64,000 nucleotides of DNA from Cloacibacterium sp047601505 (GTDB lineage Bacteria > Bacteroidota > Bacteroidia > Flavobacteriales > Weeksellaceae), in contig NZ_JASGJD010000001.1 of assembly GCF_047601505.1 (NCBI RefSeq), positions 3,162,001 through 3,226,000 of the forward strand, in the 5' to 3' direction. The notes beneath the pieces are model-generated. The model did no database searches. It had not been told where the DNA came from and saw nothing but the letters and a program-made list of their open reading frames with translations. Shown piece after piece: positions 53,662 through 62,229 of the stretch. Each line of letters opens with the position of its first letter. The first letter of the stretch is position 1. A program made the position numbers and the translations under genes.

Positions 53662-54468
53662 ATGAAAAAAATCTTTATTTTCAGTTTTCTTTTATTGAAT
53701 ATTTTAGCATTTTCTCAAATCAACAGATTTTATTATGAATTAAACTATAAACCTAACAAAGACTCTAGCAAAATTGAAAAACTTCTTACAGTTCTTGACA
53801 TTAAAGACAAAAAATCACTTTATCTAAACCAAGAACTTGCTGTTCATGATTCAATTATTACTGCGTCAAACGAAAACCCTTCTAAATTCGAACTGTTTGA
53901 TTGGAAAACCTTTTCCAATAATTCACCTAAAAACTCTGTCAAAATTATTAAAGAAAATGGCATTGTAACACAAAAAGAAGTAATAGGAGAAGTTCAGAAT
54001 TTCAATTATGTAGAAAAGATAAATTTTAATTGGAAACTTAGCAACGAATCTCAAAAAATAGAAAATTATAACACTCAAAAAGCAACAACAGATTTTGGTG
54101 GGCGAAAATGGAACGCTTGGTTTACTACCGAAATTCCCATCAATGATGGCCCATATAAATTTTTTGGACTTCCAGGTTTAATTGTAAAAATTGAAGATTC
54201 AGAAAAAGAATATTCATGGACATTGAAAGGAAATTATTTTTGCAAAGAAAATTGTTCTTTCCAACAAGAATCGCACAACGAAAAATACATTAAAACAATT
54301 AAAGTATCTAAAGAAAATTTTCTGAAACTTAAAAATAATTATAAAAAAGACCCTTTACAAGGCGCTGATGTAGTAAACCCAGAAATAAACCCAACTTTTA
54401 TCAAAGAATACAAAGAAAGATTGCTAAAAAAAATAAATTATTACAACAATCCTATTGAAAGAGATTAA
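53662..54468 (+). CDS. GLPGLI-family secreted protein
   Basis: 268 aa, signal peptide to LAFSQ. Contains the motif that names the family, FFGLPGLIVKIEDSE (about residue 170), preceded by WNAWFTTEIPINDGPYKF. GLPGLI proteins are secreted, limited to Bacteroidota and of unknown function. It stands alone between two terminators. Confidence 0.93.
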   Translation: MKKIFIFSFLLLNILAFSQINRFYYELNYKPNKDSSKIEKLLTVLDIKDKKSLYLNQELAVHDSIITASNENPSKFELFDWKTFSNNSPKNSVKIIKENGIVTQKEVIGEVQNFNYVEKINFNWKLSNESQKIENYNTQKATTDFGGRKWNAWFTTEIPINDGPYKFFGLPGLIVKIEDSEKEYSWTLKGNYFCKENCSFQQESHNEKYIKTIKVSKENFLKLKNNYKKDPLQGADVVNPEINPTFIKEYKERLLKKINYYNNPIERD

Positions 54469-54486
54469 TGAGTTTAAACAATAAAA

Positions 54487-54522
54487 AAAGTCTGTCAATA
54501 AAATTTGAACAGACTTTTTTTT
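54487..54522 (+). terminator. Terminator after the GLPGLI gene
   Basis: AAAAGTCTGT (54486-54495) with ACAGACTTTT (54509-54518), then a T-run. Confidence 0.85.
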
Positions 54523-54546
54523 ATTTTGTAAGACTGAAATCTACAA

Positions 54547-54578
54547 TTTGATTAAGCATTAAAAAAAAACTATTTTTG
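54547..54578 (+). promoter_or_regulatory. Promoter of the agmatine operon
   Basis: TTTG (54547-54550), 20 bases, TATTTTTG (54571-54578), close to the Bacteroidota consensus. The leader to the ATG at 54623 is about 40 bases. Confidence 0.6.
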
Positions 54579-54622
54579 CATAGAATTTGTATCAAAATAG
54601 AAATTTAAAAATTCCAAAAAAA

Positions 54623-55498
54623 ATGTCAAAAGTAAAAGTAGGCACAGTACAAATGACCTGTGTAAAAGATAAAGAAACCAACTTGCAAAAAGCCATCGAA
54701 AAAGTAAGAGAAGCCGCTGCAAAAGGTGCTCAAATTGTTTGTTTGCAAGAACTTTTTACGTCACTTTATTTTTGTGATGTAGAAGATTACGACAATTTTG
54801 ATTTAGCAGAAGCCATCCCTGGCCCTTCTACAGATGCGTTGAGTGCTGTTGCCAAAGAATTAAACGTGGTAATTATTGCTTCCCTTTTCGAAAAAAGAGC
54901 GCAAGGTTTGTACCACAACACTACCGCAATTTTAGACGCAGACGGAACTTATCTTGGAAAATACAGAAAAATGCACATTCCAGATGACCCTGCTTTTTAC
55001 GAAAAATTCTATTTCACGCCAGGAGATTTAGGTTATAAAGTTTTTCAAACCAAATTTGCTAAAATTGGTGTTTTAATTTGTTGGGATCAATGGTATCCAG
55101 AAGCTTCCAGAATCACCGCATTGATGGGAGCTGATATTATGTTCTACCCTACTGCAATTGGTTGGGCAACAGACCAAGACGAAGAAACCAACCAAGACCA
55201 ATACAACGCTTGGCAAACCATACAAAGAAGTCATGCTGTGGCAAATGGAGTTCCTGTAGTTTCGGTAAACAGAGTAGGTTTTGAGCAAGATGGCGCAATG
55301 AAATTCTGGGGAGGAAGTTTCGTTGCTAACGCTCAAGGTAAATTATTGTATCTCGCATCTCATGACCAAGAAGAAGTAGTAGTTACTGGATTAGATTTAT
55401 CTGAAACCGATTATTTCAGAAAACATTGGCCTTTCTTAAGAGACAGAAGAATTGAAACCTATAGCCCTATTACTAAAAGATTTATAGACGAGGATTAA
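54623..55498 (+). CDS. aguB: N-carbamoylputrescine amidase
   Basis: 291 aa from the ATG at 54623 (MSKVKVGTVQMTC); a TTG-started longer frame is not needed. Nitrilase-fold enzyme with the Glu-Lys-Cys triad: E43 in CLQELF, K116 in KYRKMHIPDD, C153 in LICWDQWYPEASR. ICWDQWYPEA and the length match AguB, which turns N-carbamoylputrescine into putrescine, ammonia and CO2. The agmatine deiminase that makes its substrate is encoded downstream, after a four-helix-bundle gene. Confidence 0.94.
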   Translation: MSKVKVGTVQMTCVKDKETNLQKAIEKVREAAAKGAQIVCLQELFTSLYFCDVEDYDNFDLAEAIPGPSTDALSAVAKELNVVIIASLFEKRAQGLYHNTTAILDADGTYLGKYRKMHIPDDPAFYEKFYFTPGDLGYKVFQTKFAKIGVLICWDQWYPEASRITALMGADIMFYPTAIGWATDQDEETNQDQYNAWQTIQRSHAVANGVPVVSVNRVGFEQDGAMKFWGGSFVANAQGKLLYLASHDQEEVVVTGLDLSETDYFRKHWPFLRDRRIETYSPITKRFIDED

Positions 55499-55602
55499 TG
55501 TCCAAGGTCGGAGGTCGAAAGACAGAAGATTGCAATTTGAAAAGAATTAAAACAATATAATTAAAAACTTCGGACATCAGTTTTCTGACTTCCAACAATA
55601 AA
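55499..55602. repeat. Intergenic stretch with degenerate GGTCGGAGGTC / CTTCGGACATC repeats
   Basis: After the aguB stop come AAGGTCGGAGGTCGAAAGAC and, nearer the next gene, ACTTCGGACATCAG and CTGACTTCC. They belong to the same dispersed word family as 2510-2549, and a third copy is translated inside the start of aguA (55993-56020). Confidence 0.5.
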
Positions 55603-55962
55603 ATGGCTTTTAAATTTGAAAAATTACGAGTTTCGCAAAAAGCTTTGGAATTATCGTCATTAGTTCATAATGTTACAAGAGAATTTCCAAAGGAAGAAAT
55701 GTTTATCCTTACTTCTCAAATTAAAAGAGCTGCAGATTCTGTTAATTTGAATATTGCTGAAGGTTCCACAGGACAATCTAATAAAGAATTTGTCAAATTT
55801 TTAAGATATTCTTTACGTTCTAATATAGAAGTTGTAAGTTGTATTTTTATTGCAAAAGAAAGAGATATTATTTCTAAAGAAAATTTTGACAAAATATATT
55901 CAATGAGTGAAGAAATTCTAACTATGATTTCCGCTCTTATCAAAAGATTAGAAAATGAATAA
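55603..55962 (+). CDS. Four-helix-bundle protein (23S rRNA IVP-like)
   Basis: 119 aa, four amphipathic helices, with FEKLRVSQKALELSSLVHNV, FPKEEMFILTSQIKRAADSV, NIAEGSTGQSNKEFVKFLRY and a C-terminal helix ending LIKRLEN, the pattern of proteins first found in rRNA intervening sequences. Their function is unknown. It splits aguB from aguA, and its end overlaps the aguA start by eight bases, so it is translated with the operon. It probably arrived as an insertion. Confidence 0.93.
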   Translation: MAFKFEKLRVSQKALELSSLVHNVTREFPKEEMFILTSQIKRAADSVNLNIAEGSTGQSNKEFVKFLRYSLRSNIEVVSCIFIAKERDIISKENFDKIYSMSEEILTMISALIKRLENE

Positions 55963-57064
55963 CGAAAATAGTAATCAAACGAACGAATTAAACTTCGAAC
56001 ATCAGACATCAGACTTCGGACAAAAAAAACCGAAAGAACTAGGCTACGTTTTCCCAGCAGAATGGGAAGAACACGAAGCTACTTGGCTTTCTTGGCCTCA
56101 CAAAGAAGAATCTTGGCCAGGTAAATTAGAAGAAATTTATCCTTATTACTGTCAATTTATTAAAATTCTTTCCGAAGACGAATTCGTGAGAATTAATGTA
56201 AAAGACGAAGAAATGAGAAAATTTGCAATGGATTGTATTATGCAGGCTGGCGCAAATCTAGAAAATATTGAATTCTATTTCCACGAAACCAACGATGCAT
56301 GGTGCAGAGATCACGGCCCTGCTTTTTTGATTAACAAAAATGGTGAAGAACCAGAAAAAGTAATTGTAGACTGGGGTTACAATGCTTGGGGTAATAAATA
56401 TCCTCCGTTTGATTTGGATGATGTAATTCCTACAAAAATTGGTGAAGAATTTGAAATTCCTGTTTTCTATCCAAATATCGTAATGGAAGGCGGAAGCGTA
56501 GAATTTAACGGAAAAGGAACAATCCTTACTTCAAAATCTTGTCTTTTAAACAAAAATAGAAATCCAAATCTTACCAAAGAAGAAATTGAAGAGTATCTTA
56601 AAAATTATTACGGACAAGAGCAAGTTCTTTGGGTAAGCGACGGAATTATTGGTGATGATACCGATGGACATATAGACGATACCGTAAGATTTGTAAACGA
56701 AAACACCGTTCTCACTGTTGTAGAAGACAACCCTGAAGATGAAAATTACGAAATTTTGCAAACCAACCTCAGAGAGTTGCAAGAAATGAAACTTTTAGAC
56801 GGTACTCCATTGAATATCATAGAATTACCAATGCCAGATGCTGTAATTTGGGAAGACCAAAGATTACCAGCTTCTTATGCAAATTTTTACATTTCTAACA
56901 AACACGTTATTGTGCCAACTTACAGATGTAGCAAAGATGAAATAGCTTTAGAAATTATCCAAAAATGTTTCCCTGAGAGAAAAGTAGTAGGAATAGATTC
57001 TACTGAAATTATCTGGGGATTAGGAAGTTTCCATTGTTTGAGCCAACAAGAACCATTCGCATAA
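55955..57064 (+). CDS. aguA: Agmatine deiminase
   Basis: 369 aa. Converts agmatine to N-carbamoylputrescine. VFPAEWEEHEATWLSWPHKE opens the family's conserved part; NDAWCRDHGPAFLIN, GIIGDDTDGHIDDTVRFVNE and the catalytic Cys 361 in GLGSFHCLSQQEP are diagnostic. The first ~27 residues (MNNENSNQTNELNFEHQTSD...) do not look like the family and are encoded by intergenic-type repeats; no later ATG is available, so this extension is probably real. Together with aguB it makes putrescine from arginine-derived agmatine. Confidence 0.94.
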   Translation: MNNENSNQTNELNFEHQTSDFGQKKPKELGYVFPAEWEEHEATWLSWPHKEESWPGKLEEIYPYYCQFIKILSEDEFVRINVKDEEMRKFAMDCIMQAGANLENIEFYFHETNDAWCRDHGPAFLINKNGEEPEKVIVDWGYNAWGNKYPPFDLDDVIPTKIGEEFEIPVFYPNIVMEGGSVEFNGKGTILTSKSCLLNKNRNPNLTKEEIEEYLKNYYGQEQVLWVSDGIIGDDTDGHIDDTVRFVNENTVLTVVEDNPEDENYEILQTNLRELQEMKLLDGTPLNIIELPMPDAVIWEDQRLPASYANFYISNKHVIVPTYRCSKDEIALEIIQKCFPERKVVGIDSTEIIWGLGSFHCLSQQEPFA

Positions 57065-57071
57065 ACTATCA

Positions 57072-57100
57072 AAAACCTGCACTAAATGCAGGTTTTATTT
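57072..57100 (+). terminator. Terminator after aguA
   Basis: Stem AAAACCTGCA (57072-57081) with TGCAGGTTTT (57087-57096), five-base loop, T-rich tail. Confidence 0.9.
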
Positions 57101-57102
57101 TT

Positions 57103-57110
57103 TAATTTTG
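57103..57110 (+). promoter_or_regulatory. -7 element of the second MFS gene
   Basis: TAATTTTG, 10 bases before the ATG at 57121. Confidence 0.45.
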
Positions 57111-57120
57111 TATTGAATTT

Positions 57121-58521
57121 ATGAAACAGAACGAAGCACAAGACATCAATACCACAAAAAAACTTTTGCCTTTAATTTTAGCAACTGCCATTTTCATGCA
57201 GATGTTAGATTCTACGGTACTCAACACTTCATTGCCTTCCATTGCAAAAGATTTGAATGAATCTCCGCTCAATATGCAAAATGCCATTATAAGTTACGTA
57301 CTTACATTGGCTTTGTTTATGCCTGTAAGTGGATTTTTGGCAGATAAATTCGGGACAAGAAAAGTGTTTATCGTTTCCTTAATTCTGTTCAGTTTAGGTT
57401 CGTTGCTTTGTTCACTTTCGCCTAATTTAACATTTTTAGTCATTGCAAGAGTAATTCAGGGCGTTGGCGGAAGTTTGATGACTCCAGTTGGAAAATTAGC
57501 CTTAATAAAAACTTTTGATAAAAGTGAATTGCTTCAAGCCATGAATTTCGCCATTATCCCAGCATTAATTGGGCCGGTTTTGGGACCTTTGGTAGGCGGT
57601 TATATGGTAGATTATTTGTCTTGGCATTGGATTTTTTTAATCAATATTCCTATTGGACTATTAGGAATTGTACTGGGAATTAAATACATGCCCAATTATA
57701 CTTCTAAAATTATAGATTTTGATTTCAAAGGATTTCTCATTTTTGCAGCAGCTTCTTTATTGCTGTCTATTTCTTTAGAATGGCTTGGAAATGCTAAAAA
57801 TATCACTCCTGTTTTAATGGTATTTTTCGCAGGATTTGTATTTCTTTACCTTTATTACAGACACGCCAAAAAAGATGAAAACGCAATTTTTCCTTTAGAT
57901 TTATTTATGGTAAGAACCTTCAGAGTAGGTATGCTTGGAAACTTAGCCACAAGATTAGGAATTAGTTCTATTCCACTTCTTATTCCTTTGATGGTACAAA
58001 TTGCTTACGGAGAATCTGCCGTAGTTTCTGGATGGATTGTTGCTCCTATGGCAATTACTTCTATGTTTGGAAAATCTGCTGTTATTAAAATTTTAAATGT
58101 TTATGGCTACCGAAAAACCTTAATGATTAACACTTACATTATTGGAATTTTAATTTGCGTAATGGCAATTCCTGGGATTAATACTTCCATCTATTGGTTT
58201 ATACCATTGGCTTCTATACTCGGTTTTTTCAATTCTATTCAATTTACAGCGATGAATACTATTTCCATAGCAGATTTAAGAGATAGCCAAACCAGCAGTG
58301 GAAATTCTTTAGTTTCTGTAAATCAACAAATTGCAATAGGTTTTGGAATTGCTTTTGGATTAATCGTTCTTAAACTTTTTGAAGGAGACACCCAACTCAT
58401 CAAAGGAAATGTACACAATGCTTTTCGATATACATTTTTGGTAGTTGGTTTTCTAACTATTTTATCAGGACTTGTTTTCAGAAGATTGCATTTCAGAGAC
58501 GGAGAAAACATGAAATCTTAA
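57121..58521 (+). CDS. DHA2-type major facilitator transporter
   Basis: 466 aa with about 14 hydrophobic segments. LQMLDSTVLNTSLPSIAKD-like helix 1 (here MQMLDSTVLNTSLPSIAKDL), GFLADKFGTRKVF as motif A and RVIQGVGGSLMTPVGKLALI as motif C point to a drug-exporting DHA2 protein of the HsrA/EmrB kind. Unlike the exporter at the left of the window it has no adaptor or TolC partner, so it would release substrates into the periplasm. Substrate unknown. Confidence 0.88.
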   Translation: MKQNEAQDINTTKKLLPLILATAIFMQMLDSTVLNTSLPSIAKDLNESPLNMQNAIISYVLTLALFMPVSGFLADKFGTRKVFIVSLILFSLGSLLCSLSPNLTFLVIARVIQGVGGSLMTPVGKLALIKTFDKSELLQAMNFAIIPALIGPVLGPLVGGYMVDYLSWHWIFLINIPIGLLGIVLGIKYMPNYTSKIIDFDFKGFLIFAAASLLLSISLEWLGNAKNITPVLMVFFAGFVFLYLYYRHAKKDENAIFPLDLFMVRTFRVGMLGNLATRLGISSIPLLIPLMVQIAYGESAVVSGWIVAPMAITSMFGKSAVIKILNVYGYRKTLMINTYIIGILICVMAIPGINTSIYWFIPLASILGFFNSIQFTAMNTISIADLRDSQTSSGNSLVSVNQQIAIGFGIAFGLIVLKLFEGDTQLIKGNVHNAFRYTFLVVGFLTILSGLVFRRLHFRDGENMKS

Positions 58522-58561
58522 AAACTTTATCTTAAAAAGACGCTAAAATCTGCAAAAAAAC

Positions 58562-58569
58562 TATATTTG
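58562..58569 (+). promoter_or_regulatory. -7 element of the symporter gene
   Basis: TATATTTG, 21 bases before the ATG at 58591. Confidence 0.45.
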
Positions 58570-58590
58570 TGCAACTTAAATTTAAAGCAG

Positions 58591-60150
58591 ATGGAGCCAG
58601 CGAAAATATTGCTATTATTCGTTTTCGTATATTTTATAGGACTTTTAGTTATTTCGTATTTTACCAGTAGAAATTCAGACAATCAATCTTTTTTCATCGG
58701 GAACAAAAAAAGCAAATGGTGGCTAGTAGCTTTCGGGATGATTGGTACCAGTTTAAGTGGTGTTACTTTTATTTCTGTGCCGGGAACTGTTGGCAAAATT
58801 ACTTCTGGCGATTATCCTTTTGGCGGTTTCGAATATTACATGATGGTAATTGGCTTTTTTATTGGCTATTTCATTGTTGCAGGAATTTTGCTTCCGCTTT
58901 ATTACAAGATGAATCTTACTTCCATTTACACTTATTTAGGAAAAAGATTTAATGTAGAAGCTCACAAAATTGGTTCATTATTTTTCATCATTTCTAGGGC
59001 AATTGGCGCTACAGCAAGATTGTATTTGGTAGTAAATGTTTTACAGATTTTCTTACTCGAAGGGTTGGGCGTTCCGTTTTGGTTGACGGCTTTGGTAATA
59101 CTTTTGATGGTGTTGCTTTACACTTTCGAAGGTGGTGTAAAAACCATTGTGATTACAGATACGCTTCAAACTTCATTTATGATTATCAGTTTGGTAGGTT
59201 GTATCGTTTACATTTTATCTCATTTAAATTTAACAGCTCCCGAAGCATTTGATATTTTAGCGAGTAAAAATTACACCCATTTCATTAATACAGATATTAA
59301 TTCGAAAACATTTTTCTTGAAAACTATTTTAGGAGGAATGTTCATCACCATTGCGATGACAGGTTTAGACCAAGAAATGATGCAAAAAAACATTTCCGTC
59401 GACAATCTTAAAAATTCCAAAAAAAATATGCTCACTTTCGCGGGAACGCTTTTGGTGGTAAATTTGGCTTTTCTATTCTTAGGAGGTTTACTTTATCTTT
59501 TTTCGATGCAAAATGGCGCAGAATACGGACATTTAACCGAAATAGTAAATGGAAAAGAAAATATTACCAACTTATTTGGTTTTAAAGACGCTGCCGGAAA
59601 CGTAAAAAACATCATGGGAGACGATTTATTCCCTGCTCTTTCTTTGCAAGGCTATTTTCCGTTTTTTATCTCTATTATTTTTATTATTGGTTTAATTTCT
59701 GCACTTTTTCCTTCGGCTGACGGCGCTCTTACGGCGGTTACCAGTTCGTATTGTGTAGATTTATTAAATTTAAACGAAGACCAAACCAAAACCGAAAAAC
59801 AAAAGAAAAAATTAAGGATGAAAATTCATTTAATTTTCACGATTATTTTCTTTGTTCTGATTATGATTTTCAAAGCTATAAACGATAAATCAATCGTTTA
59901 CCTCATTATGGAAGTTGCGGGTTACACTTACGGTCCGCTTTTAGGTTTATTTGCGTTTGGAATTTTTACAAAACATCAAATTTCTAAGAAATATTCTATT
60001 TTAACGGTTACTATTTTAGCTCCAATTGTTACGTATCTTATCAATTATTTGGTAACTAATTTTACCGATTACAAAATTGGAGTAGAACTTATTATCCTGA
60101 ACGGTTTGCTCACTTTCTTCGGACTTTGGCTGGTGAAAGACAAAAAGTAA
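58591..60150 (+). CDS. Sodium:solute symporter family protein
   Basis: 519 aa from the ATG at 58591 (MEPAKILLLF), about 13 membrane helices. SFFIGNKKSKWWLVAFGMIG, GTSLSGVTFISVPG and later GLISALFPSADGALTAVTSSYCVDLL are characteristic of the SSS family, which uses the Na+ gradient to import sugars, amino acids, vitamins or sialic acid. The solute cannot be read here. It stands alone. Confidence 0.9.
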   Translation: MEPAKILLLFVFVYFIGLLVISYFTSRNSDNQSFFIGNKKSKWWLVAFGMIGTSLSGVTFISVPGTVGKITSGDYPFGGFEYYMMVIGFFIGYFIVAGILLPLYYKMNLTSIYTYLGKRFNVEAHKIGSLFFIISRAIGATARLYLVVNVLQIFLLEGLGVPFWLTALVILLMVLLYTFEGGVKTIVITDTLQTSFMIISLVGCIVYILSHLNLTAPEAFDILASKNYTHFINTDINSKTFFLKTILGGMFITIAMTGLDQEMMQKNISVDNLKNSKKNMLTFAGTLLVVNLAFLFLGGLLYLFSMQNGAEYGHLTEIVNGKENITNLFGFKDAAGNVKNIMGDDLFPALSLQGYFPFFISIIFIIGLISALFPSADGALTAVTSSYCVDLLNLNEDQTKTEKQKKKLRMKIHLIFTIIFFVLIMIFKAINDKSIVYLIMEVAGYTYGPLLGLFAFGIFTKHQISKKYSILTVTILAPIVTYLINYLVTNFTDYKIGVELIILNGLLTFFGLWLVKDKK

Positions 60151-60238
60151 AATTTTGAAAATTTAAACATACGATAATTTGAAAATTCGGTTGAGAAATC
60201 AATCGATTTTTTTTGCTTAAAACTTTAACACATCGCTT

Positions 60239-60296
60239 GTCATTCTGAAAGAATCTATATTTATTTTACAAGAATTGAGATTTATACAAAATGACA
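60239..60296. repeat. Inverted repeat of the TGTCATTCTG type
   Basis: TGTCATTCTGAAAGAATCT (60239-60257) and its inverted end AATGACA (60290-60296) enclose 44 A+T-rich bases. It belongs to the same family as 11307 and 49831. Its right end contains the ATG used as the first start of the AbiH gene. Confidence 0.55.
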
Positions 60297-61631
60297 AAAA
60301 ATGCTTTTTATTTTAATTTCAATCGTAATTTTCTTAATTTTAAAGAAAAATTAATAATTGTGAATAGACTTATTTTAGTAGGAAACGGTTTTGATTTAGC
60401 TCACGGTTTAAAAACCAGTTATAAAAATTTTATTGATGATTTTTGGGAAAAATTAATAAATGATGTAAAAAATAAAACAAATAAAAAATCAAAAAATTTT
60501 ATCAATGAAAACATTAAAATTTTTCAAAATAATATAATTCCAAAACCCATTTTCACCCCCGAAATATCAAATCATTCTGATTTTTTAGCATATTTAGACT
60601 CGAACTTATTTAAAGTTGAAATAAATAATCTTTTAAAAAAAATTTCATTAATCACACAAGAAATGAATTGGGTAGATATAGAAAATGAATATTATAATGA
60701 GTTAAAAAAGACAAAAAATATAAATGAACTAAATTCTGATTTTGAGGAAATAAAAAATTTTTTAGAAAATTATTTACTAAAAATTGAGAAAGAAATAAGT
60801 ATTAATGAAAAAATTTCGAACAATATTTTTTTAGACTTTCACATTAAAGACTTTTTATCAAAAGCTATAAATACTTTTTCAGAGCCAATTATTAATAAAT
60901 GCAAATCTCTAATAGAATTTGAACATTCAGCAGCTTTTCACTCTTTTCATCCAAACCTTAAATATTTCATTCGTAATATAAATACATTAAACCAAATTGA
61001 TGCAAATAATTTTATTTTTGAACATTTTGACAAACTTGGAGATTCAAAAAAATTAATTGAAAAATTTCAACCTGAAAAAACTTTATTTCTAAACTTCAAT
61101 TATACAAATACAATAACTGATTACATTAAAGAAATTAAAGGTAACAATAAAAACTACTTAGATTACAACATTTCAGAAATCCACATTCACGGAGAATTAA
61201 ACAATCCAGAAAACCCAATAATTTTTGGTTTTGGAGATGATGTAGATAAAAAATATCAAGAATTTGAAGATTTAAATGATAACAGATATTTAGAGAATTT
61301 TAAATCTATTGCCTATCTTCAAACGGATAATTACAAAAAATTATTAGAATTTATAGATTCAGAAGAATATCAAGTTTTTATTTTCGGGCATTCTTGCGGT
61401 ATTTCAGACAGAACCATGCTCAATACCATTTTTGAGCACGATAATTGTAAATCTATAAAACCGTTTTATTATTATAAAAAGGATAAAAAAGGAAATTATA
61501 TTGTTGATGATTTTGGAAATTTCATAGACAATTACACAGAAATTGTTCAAAATATTTCTAGAAATTTTAATGATAAAAAGAAATATAGAGACCGAGTTGT
61601 CAACAAAACTTATTGTGAACCTTTAACTTAA
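60291..61631 (+). CDS. AbiH-family abortive-infection protein
   Basis: 446 aa, no signal peptide. RLILVGNGFDLAHGLKTSYK (residues 26-45) is the start signature of AbiH, a single-gene phage-defence protein first known from lactococcal plasmids. Family proteins usually start right before it, so a GTG at 60360 (residue 24) may be the true start; the ATG at 60291 lies in a repeat. Further motifs: NFNYTNT (268-274), HIHGE (298-302), GHSCGISD (366-373), acidic and Lys/Asn-rich between. The gene is visibly more A+T-rich than its neighbours, suggesting recent transfer. Mechanism unknown; the motif order resembles SIR2-like proteins. Confidence 0.82.
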   Translation: MTKNAFYFNFNRNFLNFKEKLIIVNRLILVGNGFDLAHGLKTSYKNFIDDFWEKLINDVKNKTNKKSKNFINENIKIFQNNIIPKPIFTPEISNHSDFLAYLDSNLFKVEINNLLKKISLITQEMNWVDIENEYYNELKKTKNINELNSDFEEIKNFLENYLLKIEKEISINEKISNNIFLDFHIKDFLSKAINTFSEPIINKCKSLIEFEHSAAFHSFHPNLKYFIRNINTLNQIDANNFIFEHFDKLGDSKKLIEKFQPEKTLFLNFNYTNTITDYIKEIKGNNKNYLDYNISEIHIHGELNNPENPIIFGFGDDVDKKYQEFEDLNDNRYLENFKSIAYLQTDNYKKLLEFIDSEEYQVFIFGHSCGISDRTMLNTIFEHDNCKSIKPFYYYKKDKKGNYIVDDFGNFIDNYTEIVQNISRNFNDKKKYRDRVVNKTYCEPLT

Positions 61632-61637
61632 TAAATA

Positions 61638-62159
61638 ATGAAAAAACTAACTTTAATACTTACCCTACTTTTTTTCGGAGTTATTTCTGCACAAGAAAAT
61701 TATGAACTCACAACACTTAGAATTGGACCTTACAAAATCTTTATGAAAGCAGATGAAGCCGAAAAAATTGCAGGCAAAAAACTTCTTCAATTTGATGAAT
61801 GGGAAAAAAGCAATACTGTAAACTTTCAAGGCGAAAATATAGAAATTAAAATTCTCAATATTTTCATCAGCGAAAAAGAAAACAATGTTCCTGCGGTTTA
61901 TTCTCTATCTACCAAAAGTCCGAAATTTAAAACCAAAAGCGGAATGGGCGTTGGAAATACCAAAAATGAACTTATAGAAGCTTATAAAAATTATCCCAAC
62001 TTCTCCGTAAACCAAGGCTGGGAAGATAATGGAGAAAAAACATCTAAAACAATAAGTTATTTTAATCTGTCAGATTTAGATACTACTACAGAATTGAGTT
62101 TTAAATTAGAAAACAATATTGTAACCCAAGTAAGTATTTTTATAAATGAAGGATGCTAA
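61638..62159 (+). CDS. Secreted protein of unknown function
   Basis: 173 aa with a signal peptide (MKKLTLILTLLFFGVISAQ). The mature part has LRIGPYKIFMKADEAEKIAG and GMGVGNTKNELIEAYKNYPN, which suggests a small alpha/beta domain in which a loop GxGxxNTKxEL precedes a helix. No family is recognised. It starts six bases after the AbiH stop and may share its transcript, but a secreted protein is not an obvious defence partner. Confidence 0.7.
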   Translation: MKKLTLILTLLFFGVISAQENYELTTLRIGPYKIFMKADEAEKIAGKKLLQFDEWEKSNTVNFQGENIEIKILNIFISEKENNVPAVYSLSTKSPKFKTKSGMGVGNTKNELIEAYKNYPNFSVNQGWEDNGEKTSKTISYFNLSDLDTTTELSFKLENNIVTQVSIFINEGC

Positions 62160-62199
62160 AAATAAAGCATTTAATACCTTCAATCCCATATAAAAATTA

Positions 62200-62207
62200 T
62201 ATTTTTG
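62200..62207 (+). promoter_or_regulatory. -7 element of the transketolase operon
   Basis: TATTTTTG, 22 bases before the ATG at 62230. Confidence 0.45.
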
Positions 62208-62229
62208 TACCTTGAATAAATCTATATCA

